Shown one piece after another: positions 10,936 through 22,720 of a stretch of 64,000 bases of DNA. The stretch lies in NCBI GenBank assembly GCA_025603075.1, contig MU626278.1:62001-126000 (forward strand), in the 5' to 3' direction. The notes beneath the pieces were generated by a model, which was given only the letters and a program-made list of their open reading frames with translations, ran no database searches and was not told the origin of the DNA. The stretch comes from Neoconidiobolus thromboides FSU 785 (Eukaryota; Entomophthoromycota; Entomophthoromycetes; Entomophthorales; Neoconidiobolaceae). Both the position numbers and the translations under genes were made by a program. How positions within the stretch are numbered: the stretch's first letter is position 1; each line of letters starts with the position of its first letter.

Positions 10936-13900
10936 AAAATAATTTAATAGTACCTTGTCTATCTGCAGAGATAAGATAATGTTTTGGATATTTAATAACT
11001 AATAAATTTAATATAGCATCCAAATGAGAAAAAATAGTATTATGATTATGACCTAATAAAATATTTTTAGTATCTACTTTTTGATATTTAATATTAGCTT
11101 CATAAATAATATCTACATTATCATGTTGAATTAATTTATATTCCCAATTGATTGCTTTTGGAAATATTGGTTTACTTTTTTCAATTAAATTAAAATCAAT
11201 TAATCTTATTTTTTTATCATTGCCACTAATTATTAATTTGTTTAAATTAACTAAATAACTTGTTAATATTTGATAATTTAACTGTTGATTGAAATTGACT
11301 GCATTAGCTAATTTTAACTTATTTACTGAATTTAATAATAATTCTTCGTCATCTTCCATTTTATTAGGTTTTAATCCAATTTCTGATAATTGATGAACTG
11401 AAGGCGAACAAGCCATGATGACCATTTTACACTCTTGATTAGAAATATCCCATAATGATATATCATTATTTTTACCAGCTAATATCCAAATTTGTTGATT
11501 TTTATAATAAATTAATTTTTTTATACTTAATTTTGATGGATGATTAAATGATTCATTTTTTAAATAAATTAAATATCTTAAATCAAATAAATCTATCATT
11601 CCTTTATCACTACCTACTAATAACCAGTTGTTACTAGGATTAATTAATATACTAGTGATATTCCCTATTATAATAAAATCAATATTAATATTAATATTAA
11701 TAATTATATTAAATACTTACCATGATTTAATGGGATTTTTAATTTATAAATTACTTTATTTAAATTTAAATCAAATCCAAAAATATGACTAAGATTAGTA
11801 GCCATAATTAATACATTTTGTTTCATATCAATACCGCCAATATGTTGCATACAAACTACTCGTTCATTATTTTTTAATTTAATTCCTAATATTCCATAAC
11901 ATTTACTATATTTTCCTGTTTCTAACTCCCCTTTCTTTTCTTTATTAAATATTACTTCAATTCTATTAATTAATTAATATTATTATTTATTATATTATAT
12001 TATAAAATTAATTTACTTTAATATATGAACATCTCCTTTATCATTAGCAGCAGCTACACAATATGAATTATTTAAAAAGGTTAAACATTTAACTCTACCA
12101 CCTAAATCAATTATTATTATTATAATAAAAATAATAAAAATAAATATTATAAAGTTACCTAAATAAAAATAAGTTAATCTAGATCTATTTGATATTTTTT
12201 GATGAATTCTATTAATATCCCAAATTTTAATAGCTCCATCATCTGAACCAGTAACAAATAGTTTATGATCTGGTGACGCTTGTAATGAATTAATAGCTGC
12301 TGTATGTTCATTTAAATTAGCTACAACAACGCCTAATTAAAACATAATAAATATTATTATTATTATTATTATTATTATATAATTATATATAATAAATTTA
12401 CCTTCAGGTTCCCAATCTTGATTTGTGTTAATAGATTGATTACAATTATTATTAATAGGTTGAATAACTGGACCAAAAATAGATTGATTTGGTGGAAACA
12501 TCTCTTTACCTTTTTTTTGTAATAACCTTTGTAAACCTAAATTAGGTAATATCAAGGTTTCATTTTCATGTTCATGTGGGTTTAATTTTAGATTAATTTC
12601 ATTTAAATTAATTGAAATTATTGGAAAATTAAAATTATCATATGTATCCATTTGCAATGTTCTCGCAAATACTAAAGTAGATGATGTACTTAAGCTTGGA
12701 TTTACTTTATTTTGAAATGTTGGTGAATTTGTTAATGTTCCTTCTCTTAAATTGAGTTCATTTTCGTTTAATCTTAACATTTCTTTACTGTCACTTATCA
12801 ATGACATTGTTTTATTATTTCTTTTATTAAATAATCGATTATTATTATTATTATTATTATTATACTCCTGTTGTTCTAATGGAGAAAAAAAATCAGTTCT
12901 AACTTTAACTTGTAAACTCATTAAATGAATAGTTGATTCATTATACCAATAATTATTGTTAGAAAAAGATCTTGGTTTCATTCTTGAAGAATCAAATTGA
13001 CTAGCCAATTTTAAAAAATATTCTTTCATTGCACTTAACATTTGAAAATTAAAATTCGTTAAATGAAATTTTTTAATTAATTGCTGATATGTTTGTTGAT
13101 CTCGTATTGGATATTTTTCTAAATTAAAATTATTGAGTCCTACACTTTCAATGATTTTCCATACCCCTGGTGTTGCCATACTTAAACTTAGCATTTCTTC
13201 ATATATTTTTCGAGTTATCTATTATTAATTAATTAATTAATTAAAAATTATTATACTATATTATATATTATATTAATAATATACTTACAGGCTCAGCTAA
13301 AGCTTGACTTAATTCAATAACTGAATGTTCTAATAATGGCGGATATTTGATAAAAGGTTGAATGGTTGGATTTAATACACATAATTTATCCACATCTGGT
13401 AATAATTCAGAAGCAGTTGAAGTAAAAGCAATTGCAGCTAATAAATAGAAAATCATTAATTATATAATTATATTATTAGTTATATTATTATTATTATTAT
13501 TATTAATTACCATATCTAATCCAAACATTGGGATGGCCTAATAAAGGCGAAATAATATGAATTAAATCCCATAATGTAATTTTAGAAAACAGTTTTCTTT
13601 GACATAATAATGTTAATGAAGTTAATACTTTTTCAACTACAAATTCCTCAGAATCTATAATAAAACAAAATTAAAATAGAACATACAAAATTAAAAATTA
13701 AAATTACCAGTAATAGCTTGAATCATTAATGGTAAGATATATTCTTCTAAAGATCTGCCACCAACATACTGTCCAACCTCAACGATATTTTCAAAAAAAG
13801 AACAACGTAATAACCAATCTTTGTCATTTAAATAAGTAATCATATGAGATAACAAGGAATCATTTGATTTTTGTAATCCAAATACTTTACATAATCTTAA

Positions 13901-15845
13901 TATATTACTTAATAATGCTCTTTTAACTGAAGAATCTGAATCAATTAATAAAGTAATGACTAAATCTAATAATGGATTATGTAAATCTAATAAATTGATA
14001 TCTAAACTTGTTTTATTTTCCATACTTTTTCCTAATTGATAAAAATGAATAGCAATTTCAGCTAAACTGGCCATATTTTTTGCTAATGAATATCTCACTA
14101 TTATTTCTTTATCCTGTGTTAATTTTTTTAATGGATTAAATAAATATTCTGTAAATAACAAGGTATTAATCGGTGTTATTTTATGGACTGTTAGTAACAA
14201 GTTAGTCATCGTTTGAATGGCGTGACTTCTTATGATGCTATCTTTATCATATAATAAAGAGACTAAATATGGTAACAATCGATCCAATTTCATTTCATCA
14301 TTTAAATGTCGTCCAATACTAAACATCATATCAATAGCTAATCTTTTTTTACTACTATAAACACAATTTTTGACTGAACTAGTTAATACACTTAATAATA
14401 ATAAAGCTCCTTCTTCTATTTTAATATGTATAAATATTAATATCGAATACTAATTATTTATATTATGATTTAATAATTACCTCTTTTTAAATTAACTTCT
14501 GGATTATCAATATCATTACTAAAATCAAATATTGCTGATATTTGATTATAATCTGAATACAATTTAAATATTCTAAAATCTGTTTGTAATTCAATATTAT
14601 CCAATTCATGATTAGGATAAGGATCTACAATGGAACATAAATAAGGATGTAAAAAATCATAAAAATAACTTGGAAATGCTTTATCTTTCCTAAAATTAAA
14701 TCATTAATAAATATTAATTAATAAACATTAACAATGATATTAAATAATAACTTACCAAATAATTAAATATTCTCTAGCTGATAATCTTTTTTCTGGTTCT
14801 AATTGAATCATACTTTCTACCATGTTACGAATTTCTGGACATTCAATTTGATTAATAGTATGACTTGGATCATAATCACCTCTTTTATATGACAATAATT
14901 GTGATAACAAAAACAAAGGTGTAGATTCCGTAAACAACTCAGCAATAACACAACCTAAGGAAAAGATATCCATTTCACTGGTCAATTTGTTACTTGTAAT
15001 TTTATTATTGGGTTTATAAAATCTTTCAGGGGCAATAGAACAACTTCGCTTGCCCAATGGATCAAAAAAGAATAAAAAATCACTTGGATTATCTAATGGT
15101 AAATAAACAGGTTTAAAAGGTGCAAAATCACTTAAAAAGGCAAAGTTCCAGGAAGTTAATAAGATGTTTTCAATTTTTATGTCGCCGTGATATACCTAGA
15201 AAAAGTCATTTTAGTACTTTATGTTTTTATTATTTTTAATATCACTTACTTCTCTTTCATGAGCTTCAGATAAACCTTTTAATAAATGGAACGTTATCAA
15301 TTTTTTTTCTATTAAATTTAAGAATGGCCTTGTACTAAAAAATGACTCTCAATTATAATTTTGTAATATAATACAATATTGTTACCTAATCCTATCATAT
15401 AGCGAATAATAAAAATATTGTCTAACTACATAAACAGCTTTAAAAGTTTCTAATTGCCATTGATAAGGAAATACATTGTTAATATTTTTTAACTTATCAT
15501 ATTGTTCTAAATAGATAAAAACCAACATTAATTCCTCCTAATCCCAATAATTCCTTAAATTAACTTTTACCTTTTAACTCAATCACATGCTTTTGAAACT
15601 GATATTTATCATCTGTCGGCTTTACCATAATTTTAATAACTACTGCTCCATTCTTACTTCCACCCTTTACAGTTTTAATAAAACGGGCATTGCCTAAACT
15701 AGGTTGAATTTCAACAATTGATTTTTAAACTATCAAATTTAAAAATTTACCTTTTTTTATAACTCAAACCTTCTAGTTCTTCAATATAAGTATCAATACC
15801 GGCTGCATTTGTGGTTGGTATTCGTCCGCTTAAATTATTGCCCAT
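10931..15845 (-). CDS. VPS15: VPS15/PIK3R4 regulatory protein kinase-like subunit of class III PI3-kinase
   Basis: The start at 15845 gives MGNNLSGRIPTT, whose Gly-2 and Ser-6 fit N-myristoylation as in known VPS15. More than ten short introns interrupt the gene. The kinase-like domain has VVIKIM (beta-3 Lys), a YHGDIKIENILLTSW catalytic loop and SDFAPFKP in place of DFG, the DFA form typical of VPS15. It also has SIAPERF and MDIFSLGCVIAELFTE, PLFLLSQLLSY, then MIQLEPEKRLSA. A HEAT-repeat region follows (LVSLLYDKDSIIRSHAIQ; YLNDKDWLLRCSFFENI; SLEEYILPLMIQA). The last third is a WD40 domain ending SADRQGTIKLFL. VPS15 anchors VPS34 to endosomes and autophagosomes. Asn-rich AAT tracts expand the inter-domain linker near 12840-12865. 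The boundary between HEAT and WD exons was not resolved in detail. Confidence 0.93.
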
Positions 15846-16945
15846 AATGGATTGGGAAGTGAAATTAGTTACTTTTTTTTAGTTTTATTTTGTTGGATTG
15901 TTTTTGTATAAAAAAGCAGTCGCATCAAGCATTTTTTAAACTTTGTGGCAAATTGAAATTTGCATTTTTATGTTGAAATTTAAGGTTTAGAATTTTAGAT
16001 TTAATTAAAATTCAAAATATTGCGATATTTTAAGAAAAACCTTAAAAAGGGCGTTTTCTGATTATAGTTTTATTGCAATATTTGTGTAATTTTCTTGTTA
16101 TTATAATTTGATTATTACCTAATCTTAATTCATGTTTAAAGCAAATCGTATATAATTAGATTATTTCAATATTACTATTAATTAATAACTTGGAAACAAG
16201 CAGAATACCTAATAAAAAAATTTCAAAATAGCTTGGAAAAAAAGTGGAAAATTCGTGCATAACATAATGTGATAAATAAAAGAGATTTAGTAAAAAAATA
16301 CAGTTTTAAGTATTATTTTATAACATAAAAGGTAGTAATAAGCTTATTAGCTTATTTAAGTTGGTTGTATTTGTTTATAATTTGATCAGCTATTATTTTT
16401 ATTTATATTATAAACATTTTGTTATTACTATATTTTTAAAAACAAAAGTATTATAATTTATAATTTTCTGAGTTTATATTTTTTTTAAATCAATAACAAT
16501 AAAAAAGTTATTTAATATAGCTCCAAATAAGCTATTTAATGATATTTTTAGTTTATTTAAATTTATTTGAAATATATTAATATTAAAAAAAGCAAAAAAA
16601 GTGTTATTGTTTACAAAATAAAGTAAAAGTAAAAATAAAAGTAAAAGTAAAAGTAAAAATATAGCTATAATGATTTTAAAAGTAATTGAAAAAGTATTAA
16701 AAAGATTATTAAATAATAATAAGTAAAAAAGTTGTAAAATATATATACACTTATAATTATGCCAGCTAATCACTTATTAAGCTTTTTTATTAAATTTATT
16801 TGTAATTATTTATAATATTAATAAACATGTTGAAGCTGTTAATAATAATTAAATTAACCTTACTTTCATAAGTACTTAATTTAGATAACTTTAATCACAA
16901 ATATAATTATGGGTCTATATATAAGTAAAAAAAGCTTATTAGTAT
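15846..16945. other. Intergenic, upstream of VPS15; no gene recognised
   Basis: AT-rich. A hexamer-like (AAAAGT)n tract occupies about 16622-16660. An apparent frame of 99 codons at 16474-16773 is Leu/Phe/Asn low-complexity and is not credible as a gene. Confidence 0.5.
16622..16660. repeat. AAAAGT-type short tandem repeat
   Basis: Successive AAAAGTAAAAAT/AAAAGT units are visible by eye. Confidence 0.7.
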
Positions 16946-17407
16946 TGTGAAATATCGCTTTGTCAGCTCTATGGTTAATTATAACATAGTAACCATTTAA
17001 GTTCTTGTGTTCTTGAGTTCAGGAACAATCAATCCTACGCTCTTAGTTCGATTTGCTATAAGAATTTCTAGCTTCATCCCAAAGAATGTTATCTTCTTGC
17101 TTTGATACTTGCACTTGTTAGAGTATAAAAGATTTTAGAACATAGTAATTCGAAGCTTTTTAACTGAATTATTCCCCGATATTTTGCACATTTAATAAAG
17201 CCACTAAATTTTCTTAATAGTATTTTACATAGGTTTTACAGTAGTATTGTCTATTACGTTTGTCTTACATAGTCCGTAGTCTATTATGTGCTATTGCTCA
17301 TAATTCAAGTCTATCTTAGTCACATAGAATAAGACCTTTCGATCTATAATATAGTCAACTAGGCAACAACTGTTATTGACTCCAATAACTGAGTACCAGA
17401 TTTCATA
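16946..17407 (-). repeat. Solo-LTR-like repeat, copy B (inverted)
   Basis: Reads TGTGAAATATCGCTTTGTC...CCAGATTTCATA on the plus strand, i.e. the reverse complement of copy A. It shares GTCTTACATAGTCCGTAG and TGAGTACCAG blocks. Copies A and B keep the same termini; no target duplication is apparent. Confidence 0.75.
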
Positions 17408-17492
17408 GCATTTAAAAGAATTATATTTTACAATAAAATTTCTTAAAAATATAAGCTATAATAAATTTACGCTCATATTTAAATTTTATATT

Positions 17493-17588
17493 GAGGATGC
17501 ATTTTTTTGTTTGAGAATTTTACTAACAATCTTACCCACTCAAATAGCGCTTAAAAAATGGAAAAAGTGAAGTCAAAAAAACACCCTC
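17493..17588 (+). mobile_element. MITE copy 3 (~96 bp)
   Basis: Starts GAGGATGCATTTTTTTG and ends AAAAAACACCCTC, with internal CAAATAGCGCTTAAAAAATG. Flanks are TATT and ATTT (not identical). Confidence 0.85.
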
Positions 17589-17772
17589 ATTTTTAAAGTA
17601 TCATGTAGTAAAAAAAAGCAAAAATTCATTATTAAATTTGAAAATATTTAATATAATATTAATTAAAGCTACTATATTTAAAAATAAAATGTTTAATTTA
17701 AAAAAAGTAGTTAAAAGATAATATAAATATTAATAATAGCAGATATAATAATATTATTTTATTTTATAATAC

Positions 17773-17871
17773 GGGAGTGTTTTTTTTGACTTCATTATTT
17801 TTTCCACTTTTTAAGCACTATTTAAGTAGAAAGATTATTAATAAAATTCTTAAACACAAAAATACATCCCC
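17773..17871 (-). mobile_element. MITE copy 4 (~99 bp)
   Basis: Starts GGGAGTGTTTTTTTTGAC and ends AATACATCCCC, with internal TTAAGCACTATTTAAG. Flanks are ATAC and ATAT (one mismatch), the same pair of 4-mers as copy 2. Confidence 0.85.
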
Positions 17872-17914
17872 ATATAATAAAAATTAATATATTCCAAAAG
17901 CTAATATTTAATAA

Positions 17915-18275
17915 TTAAAGCCAAAAGCAGTTTTTGCTTAATTAATTAGCTATAAGCTAAAGGGTCTTATTTTGTAATTAAAATAAACTTAAATTATGAA
18001 AAATAGTATATAATAAGTTATAGACTATATAAAATAGGTAAAATAGAAGATGTTATCGTAAAATTTATGTAAAATGTTATCGAAAAAAACTTGATAGCTT
18101 TAATAAAAGTATAGCATTAAGAAATAATTTAATTAAAAAAGCTTTAATCTATTATGTTGAAGAATTTTTTTGTATTCCAACTAGGTGACTATATATAAAA
18201 AGCATAATAGCAGCTATTTTTTATTATAGTTACTAAGTAGAGATATCAAAAAGAAGAGATAATATCTTTTGTAAT
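17915..18275 (+). repeat. Decayed solo-LTR-like repeat, copy C, interrupted by copy D
   Basis: Blocks such as AAATTATGAAAAATAGTATA and TCTATTATGTTGAAGAAT align with copies A and D but with many changes to A or T. Near 18250 it has AAGAAGAGATAATATCTTTTG, matching a later part of the consensus, after which copy D begins. It looks like an old copy that received a younger insertion. Confidence 0.55.
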
Positions 18276-18282
18276 TAAATAG

Positions 18283-18742
18283 TGCGAGATCTGGTACTCA
18301 GCGGTTGGAGTCGAAAGTAGTTTTTTCTTGATTAAATAATCATAAGTCTAAAGGTCTTAGTTTATGTAACTAAGATAGACTTGAATTATGAACAATAGTA
18401 TATAATAGGTTATAGAACTATGTAAAACAAATAGAATAGACAATACTACTGTAAAATCTATGTAAAATTCTATTAAAAGATTTAGTGGCTTTATTAAAGG
18501 TACAATATCGGGGAACAATTCAATTAAAAAGCCTTGGGTTATTATGTTGAAGAATCTCTTTTACACTCTGGCAAGTATGGGCATCAAAACGAGAGGATAA
18601 TATTCTTTGCAATGTAAAGTTAGATATTCTCACAGCAAATCAAACTAAGAGCATGGGATTAATTGTCTCTGAACTCAAGAACACGACTTAAGTGATTATT
18701 ATGCTATAATCAATCATGGAGCTGACAAATCGATATTTTACA
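18283..18742 (+). repeat. Solo-LTR-like repeat, copy D (~460 bp)
   Basis: Starts TGCGAGATCTGGTACTCAG and ends CGATATTTTACA. It is colinear with copy A along its length (CTTAGTTTATGTAACTAAG, GACTTGAATTATGAA, ATAATCAATCATGGAGCT). Confidence 0.75.
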
Positions 18743-19528
18743 ATATTAATTTAAAATTATTAATAAGTTAATTTCAAGTTATAGATGTATTTGTGTCTAC
18801 CTCCCTTTTTATTCATTAAAATTTAATTTAGTTAAACAGTTCTAGTCTGCTATTATAAGTAAATTAAAAAATCAACTTTTATAAGCTGGAGGCACTTACT
18901 ACTCAAACTATCAAGACTTGTAATCGTCTACATAAGTGATTTACAATGATTTTACCACTATTCTACCTTAAAAGTTGATAACTGTTTTTATGAACTAGGG
19001 ATTTAATTTTTATAGTAAAAAACATTATAAAATAAGTAAAATAAAAAATTAGCACTGGCTGCTAATTAAAAATAATTTATTGAGTTAACATTCTTAATCT
19101 GTGTGCTAATTTTTTTAAGTCAATAAAATATAAAGTGTGTTGAAACTAAACTTGGTTTCTAAGATTATGTCAAAGTTTTCCGAATATGGTGTATTAAAAC
19201 GAACTCCAAATAATTTTTACGCTATAGTAAAATGTCAAGCGTGAACAATTTATTACTCGTGAAATCTACGGGAAAAGAGTTAAACTTAATTTATCAATTT
19301 ATTCAGTATGCAAAGATGATCCCAGCCTGAAGGGAGGCACAGCGTGCATTTATATATGTTATATAAATCAAGGGATTCTATTGGACAATACCCATAGCAG
19401 AACTACGACATTGCACACTGCACTGCCTCTGCTTTACTTTTGTTTTATACAAAGGAATATTTTTTATAAATTGAAAACATTGCATGTTTAACATATGATA
19501 TATGACAAAGTATTTCAAAATTTCATCT
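18743..19528. other. Intergenic with an imperfect inverted repeat, no gene recognised
   Basis: Arms GGAGGCACAGCGTGCA (19333-19348) and TGCACACTGCACTGCCTC (19412-19429) could form a long hairpin around a ~63 nt loop. No coding frame was seen. Confidence 0.4.
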
Positions 19529-19626
19529 GGGGGTGTTTTTTTAACTTGATTATTTTTTCCATTTTTTAAGCGCTATTTGAGTGGAAAATTTGTTAGTAAA
19601 ATTCTTAAACATAAAAATACATCCCC
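19529..19626 (-). mobile_element. MITE copy 5 with perfect 4-bp TSD (ATCT)
   Basis: Starts GGGGGTGTTTTTTTAAC and ends AATACATCCCC; internal TTAAGCGCTATTTGAGTGG. It is flanked on both sides by ATCT (19525-19528 and 19627-19630), a direct duplication. Confidence 0.9.
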
Positions 19627-19630
19627 ATCT

Positions 19631-21065
19631 AATTGTTTAATCTTTCTACTGTTAATGTCTACTTTAAATTTTTAAAAGATCCTAACCATGAAGTATATAG
19701 CTTAGTTAGCATGAATCAATATTGTAAATCTAAAAAGACTTATATTAACTATGTGAGTTACAGATATTATTTAATAATATCAGAGCAAGCTTTATTGATT
19801 CTAGTATATTCACAAGTTTGAGATTTATTTGCCATTGACAGTGAATTTGAAATTAATATAGTGGAATTTATATCTACTAGAGTCATGGACTCATTGATTA
19901 TATTGCTCACCAACGCTAATAAGGTACATGCAGCGATGATTAGTAGTCACATCTAAAGTATTGAAAGGAACCAGGAAATTTATTTACTCAAATTTTTTGA
20001 CCCATTGTAGGATTGTTAGGTTCAGGTTATATCGTTGAGAATTGATGGACCTTTATGCCGTTCATTTAACTAAAACCAACCCTCCTTTCATTTTACCATA
20101 AAGTATGTTGAATCATGATGCTAAGAGTTTGGATTCTTTGTGCTGCTTTGATACCGATGGAGGGATGAAAAGTAAGGTAAAACCAAACAGAAATCGTCAA
20201 CTCAAGGGTCAATACATGTTCAATGCATAGTAGTAGAATTTTATATTTTACTTCTTAGCTCGCTACTTAGTGAAAAATCTATACAGCTTTTTACGTGTTG
20301 TTCCTGTAGAATAGCCTTGTTCTTCTGTAAAACAATGATGTATTACAATGATGATCTGGTAGAGAGTCTAGTGTTTGAGTTCAAAGACCCAAACAACCCA
20401 AAGAAGGAAAAGATAAAACGGTTTTCTGGTTAGCTGTGATCCTAAATTAGCCCTTTACGACTCAAGATTCATTTTTGGTCAAATACATAGTGGTGGAAGT
20501 ATAGAATCCCAATAGCAGCCCATTTTCCTGTATTCAAGTGTACTTAACTTTTATACCCAACAATGTCCCTATTTTTATTGAAATATGTATATGATGAACT
20601 TATGAAATAACTTGATAAATTAACAACAATAACATGGTCAAAAAAGCGGTTTTAAGGTTAGAGTTAACTCAAGTATATTGTAATATTAAAATTATTTATA
20701 TAAAATTATAAAGTTTGAAGATAAACAAAAGTTAATTATCAGATTTCTTGAACATTTTTTTATTCAATTAAATAAGGTAAGATCACATACTAACAAAGAT
20801 CAAAATTGAAAAACAGCGTAGTCCAAATTCTAACAGTATATAGCGACGCTCTAATTACTTTAAGATACTAACAATTAATTAAAAACATTATAGCTATTGA
20901 ATCATTCAGATTATAATTAAGTATTTTTGATATTTTATCACAAAGCTTACCTCTAGTACAGTTGATCAAAAAATCAAAAATACAGTATAGAAGATAAAAT
21001 AATGAAATACTAACAAAGTCAAATATAAAACAAAAATATAATAATATCATAAAAAGATTAATTTG
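19631..21065. other. Intergenic; possible degraded coding relic around 20080-20560
   Basis: Base composition between roughly 19860 and 20560 is less AT-rich than its surroundings. Short stop-bounded frames look protein-like (plus strand YNDDLVESLVFEFKDPNNPK near 20332-20400; minus strand GYSTGTTRKKLYRFFTK). No family was recognised and stops break every frame, so a dead gene is possible but unproven. Confidence 0.3.
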
Positions 21066-22295
21066 CTAAAAAATGCCATCATCCTCTTCATCTTCATTAT
21101 CTCCATCATGACCCATTTCTTCATTAAATTCTATGCCATCCAAATATTCTCCAGGGATTTCTAAATCCCTATCATTATCATCGTGGTAAAAGCGTTCGAT
21201 TCTCTAAAATATCAAAGATAAATTCATCAACTCATTAAAAAAAACTTACTGTTGAATCAAATAAAATATTCAGTAGCTCTTTAATAACGAAATCATCATA
21301 AGACCCTGGATCATCCTTTACTAACTTTTCAATAAAATTTTCCACCTTCGTAAGGCGTGAAAAATAATATTCTCTTTCACAGATTAGATTATTGTTGACT
21401 ACCGTCAGATTTAAAGCTTTATCTGTAAGAGCTGCTATCTCCTTATGTAAGGCTATTATTCGTTGGTCAGCATTAGAGTAATTATCCATCCCTGAGCTGT
21501 TCTGTGAGTCTCTTGAGCGGACCTCAGTTCTTGGTTTACTTCTTGGATTTTGTGCAACACTACTATGTATTGCACTGCTTTGTGTTAAATTACTTTGTTT
21601 AGGTGGACCTTAATGATAATGATAATGATTAATAAATTCAAATTAACCCAATTTTACTTACTGAATACTTTTCTAGGCGTAGTTTGAAGTGAGACTCTAT
21701 TTGTTGATTTTACTGGTGTTTTAATAGGCGTGCTATTTTGACCAGAGGGAGTTGGTGCTCCGCTTCTTCTTTTAACTTGTGCTTGTGCTGGAGCTTCATA
21801 AGTTTCTGGACTTTCACAGTTTTGTTGCCAGAATTTTTTAAGCCATTGAACAAATTCTAGATTATCCTGCATTTTTAGTTTAACTAACCGATCCACTGGA
21901 ATCATCTAAATGAAGAGACAATGAGTTTAAATATTTGTTTTGAGATGTATTTTTGATTACTTTATCAATTTTATGTTTGGTAAAACAATTTTGTAAAATT
22001 TTAAAGTTTGTGATATATTCGTGCTCCCCCTTACACTCAAATTTTACCTTAGATAAAGGAATGTCGCCTGTTTAATTGAATTACTCTTTTACTTCTTAAA
22101 TCTTCAAAAATAAATTTACCATAAATAGAGTCCATAATCACACAATAAGCAGCACCTAAAGTGAAAAGTTCATGCATTAAATTATTATTTAATTATTGTT
22201 TTGATAGTACCAGTTCCACATTGCTCAATCTTTGAATAATTTAGTTGGCATATAGTATTCACCCATCGTAATAGGTCCATTCGGCTTTCACTCAT
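21066..22295 (-). CDS. BIM1: EB1/Bim1/Mal3 microtubule plus-end-binding protein
   Basis: Begins [20 protein letters not shown] at 22295, then [31 protein letters not shown] and [12 protein letters not shown]. Next come [20 protein letters not shown] and KFWQQN. This is the calponin-homology domain of EB1 (residues ~1-115), which binds between tubulin protofilaments at growing ends. A Ser/Thr/Pro/Lys/Arg linker follows ([17 protein letters not shown]). The C-terminal EB homology coiled coil starts near [18 protein letters not shown] and includes [18 protein letters not shown] and [11 protein letters not shown]. The acidic tail ends DEEDDGIF, not the EEY/EEF that recruits CAP-Gly proteins in animals. 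About five short introns. Length (~300 aa) is normal. Confidence 0.93.
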
Positions 22296-22720
22296 TTTTT
22301 TAAGTTTTCATAAAAAATTAAATGTTAAAATCATAGATTTTAACTAATAAATGATGTGGTTGAAAATCTTTTTTTATTGGTGGGGAAAGTTAACTGAATT
22401 TGAGTTACTGTAGTTGAAAAAACGGAAAAAATAAAATCAAAAAATTAAACATTAATATTAATAACCTTCTTTACATTGTTATAAAAGTTTTTGATTTGTA
22501 ACAAAAAGGAGTTTTTTTAAAATTAATAGTTTAATTCAAGATAGTCATTCAAAGGCCAATGTCAATAATTTAGCATATTTGAAGTTTAATTTGAAAAATC
22601 AAAAAAGAATAAAATGTAAAAATTATAAATTAAAAGCTTTACACAGTATATTTAAATAGAAATATATGAAAGATATTCGGTTGAGTTTCTTATCTCACAA
22701 ATAAAAGGAAACTATTTAAC
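22296..22720. other. Intergenic between EB1 start and seipin end
   Basis: AT-rich, about 425 bp; holds the EB1 promoter. Nothing else was recognised. Confidence 0.5.

Noticed and set aside
16474-16773. 99-codon minus-strand frame rich in Leu, Phe and Asn
   Set aside because: Low-complexity translation of AT-rich repeats; no start context, domain or splice neighbours.
19333-19429. Long imperfect inverted repeat as a tRNA or MITE
   Set aside because: No tRNA arms, no target duplication, mismatched arms; kept only as a note in the gap entry.
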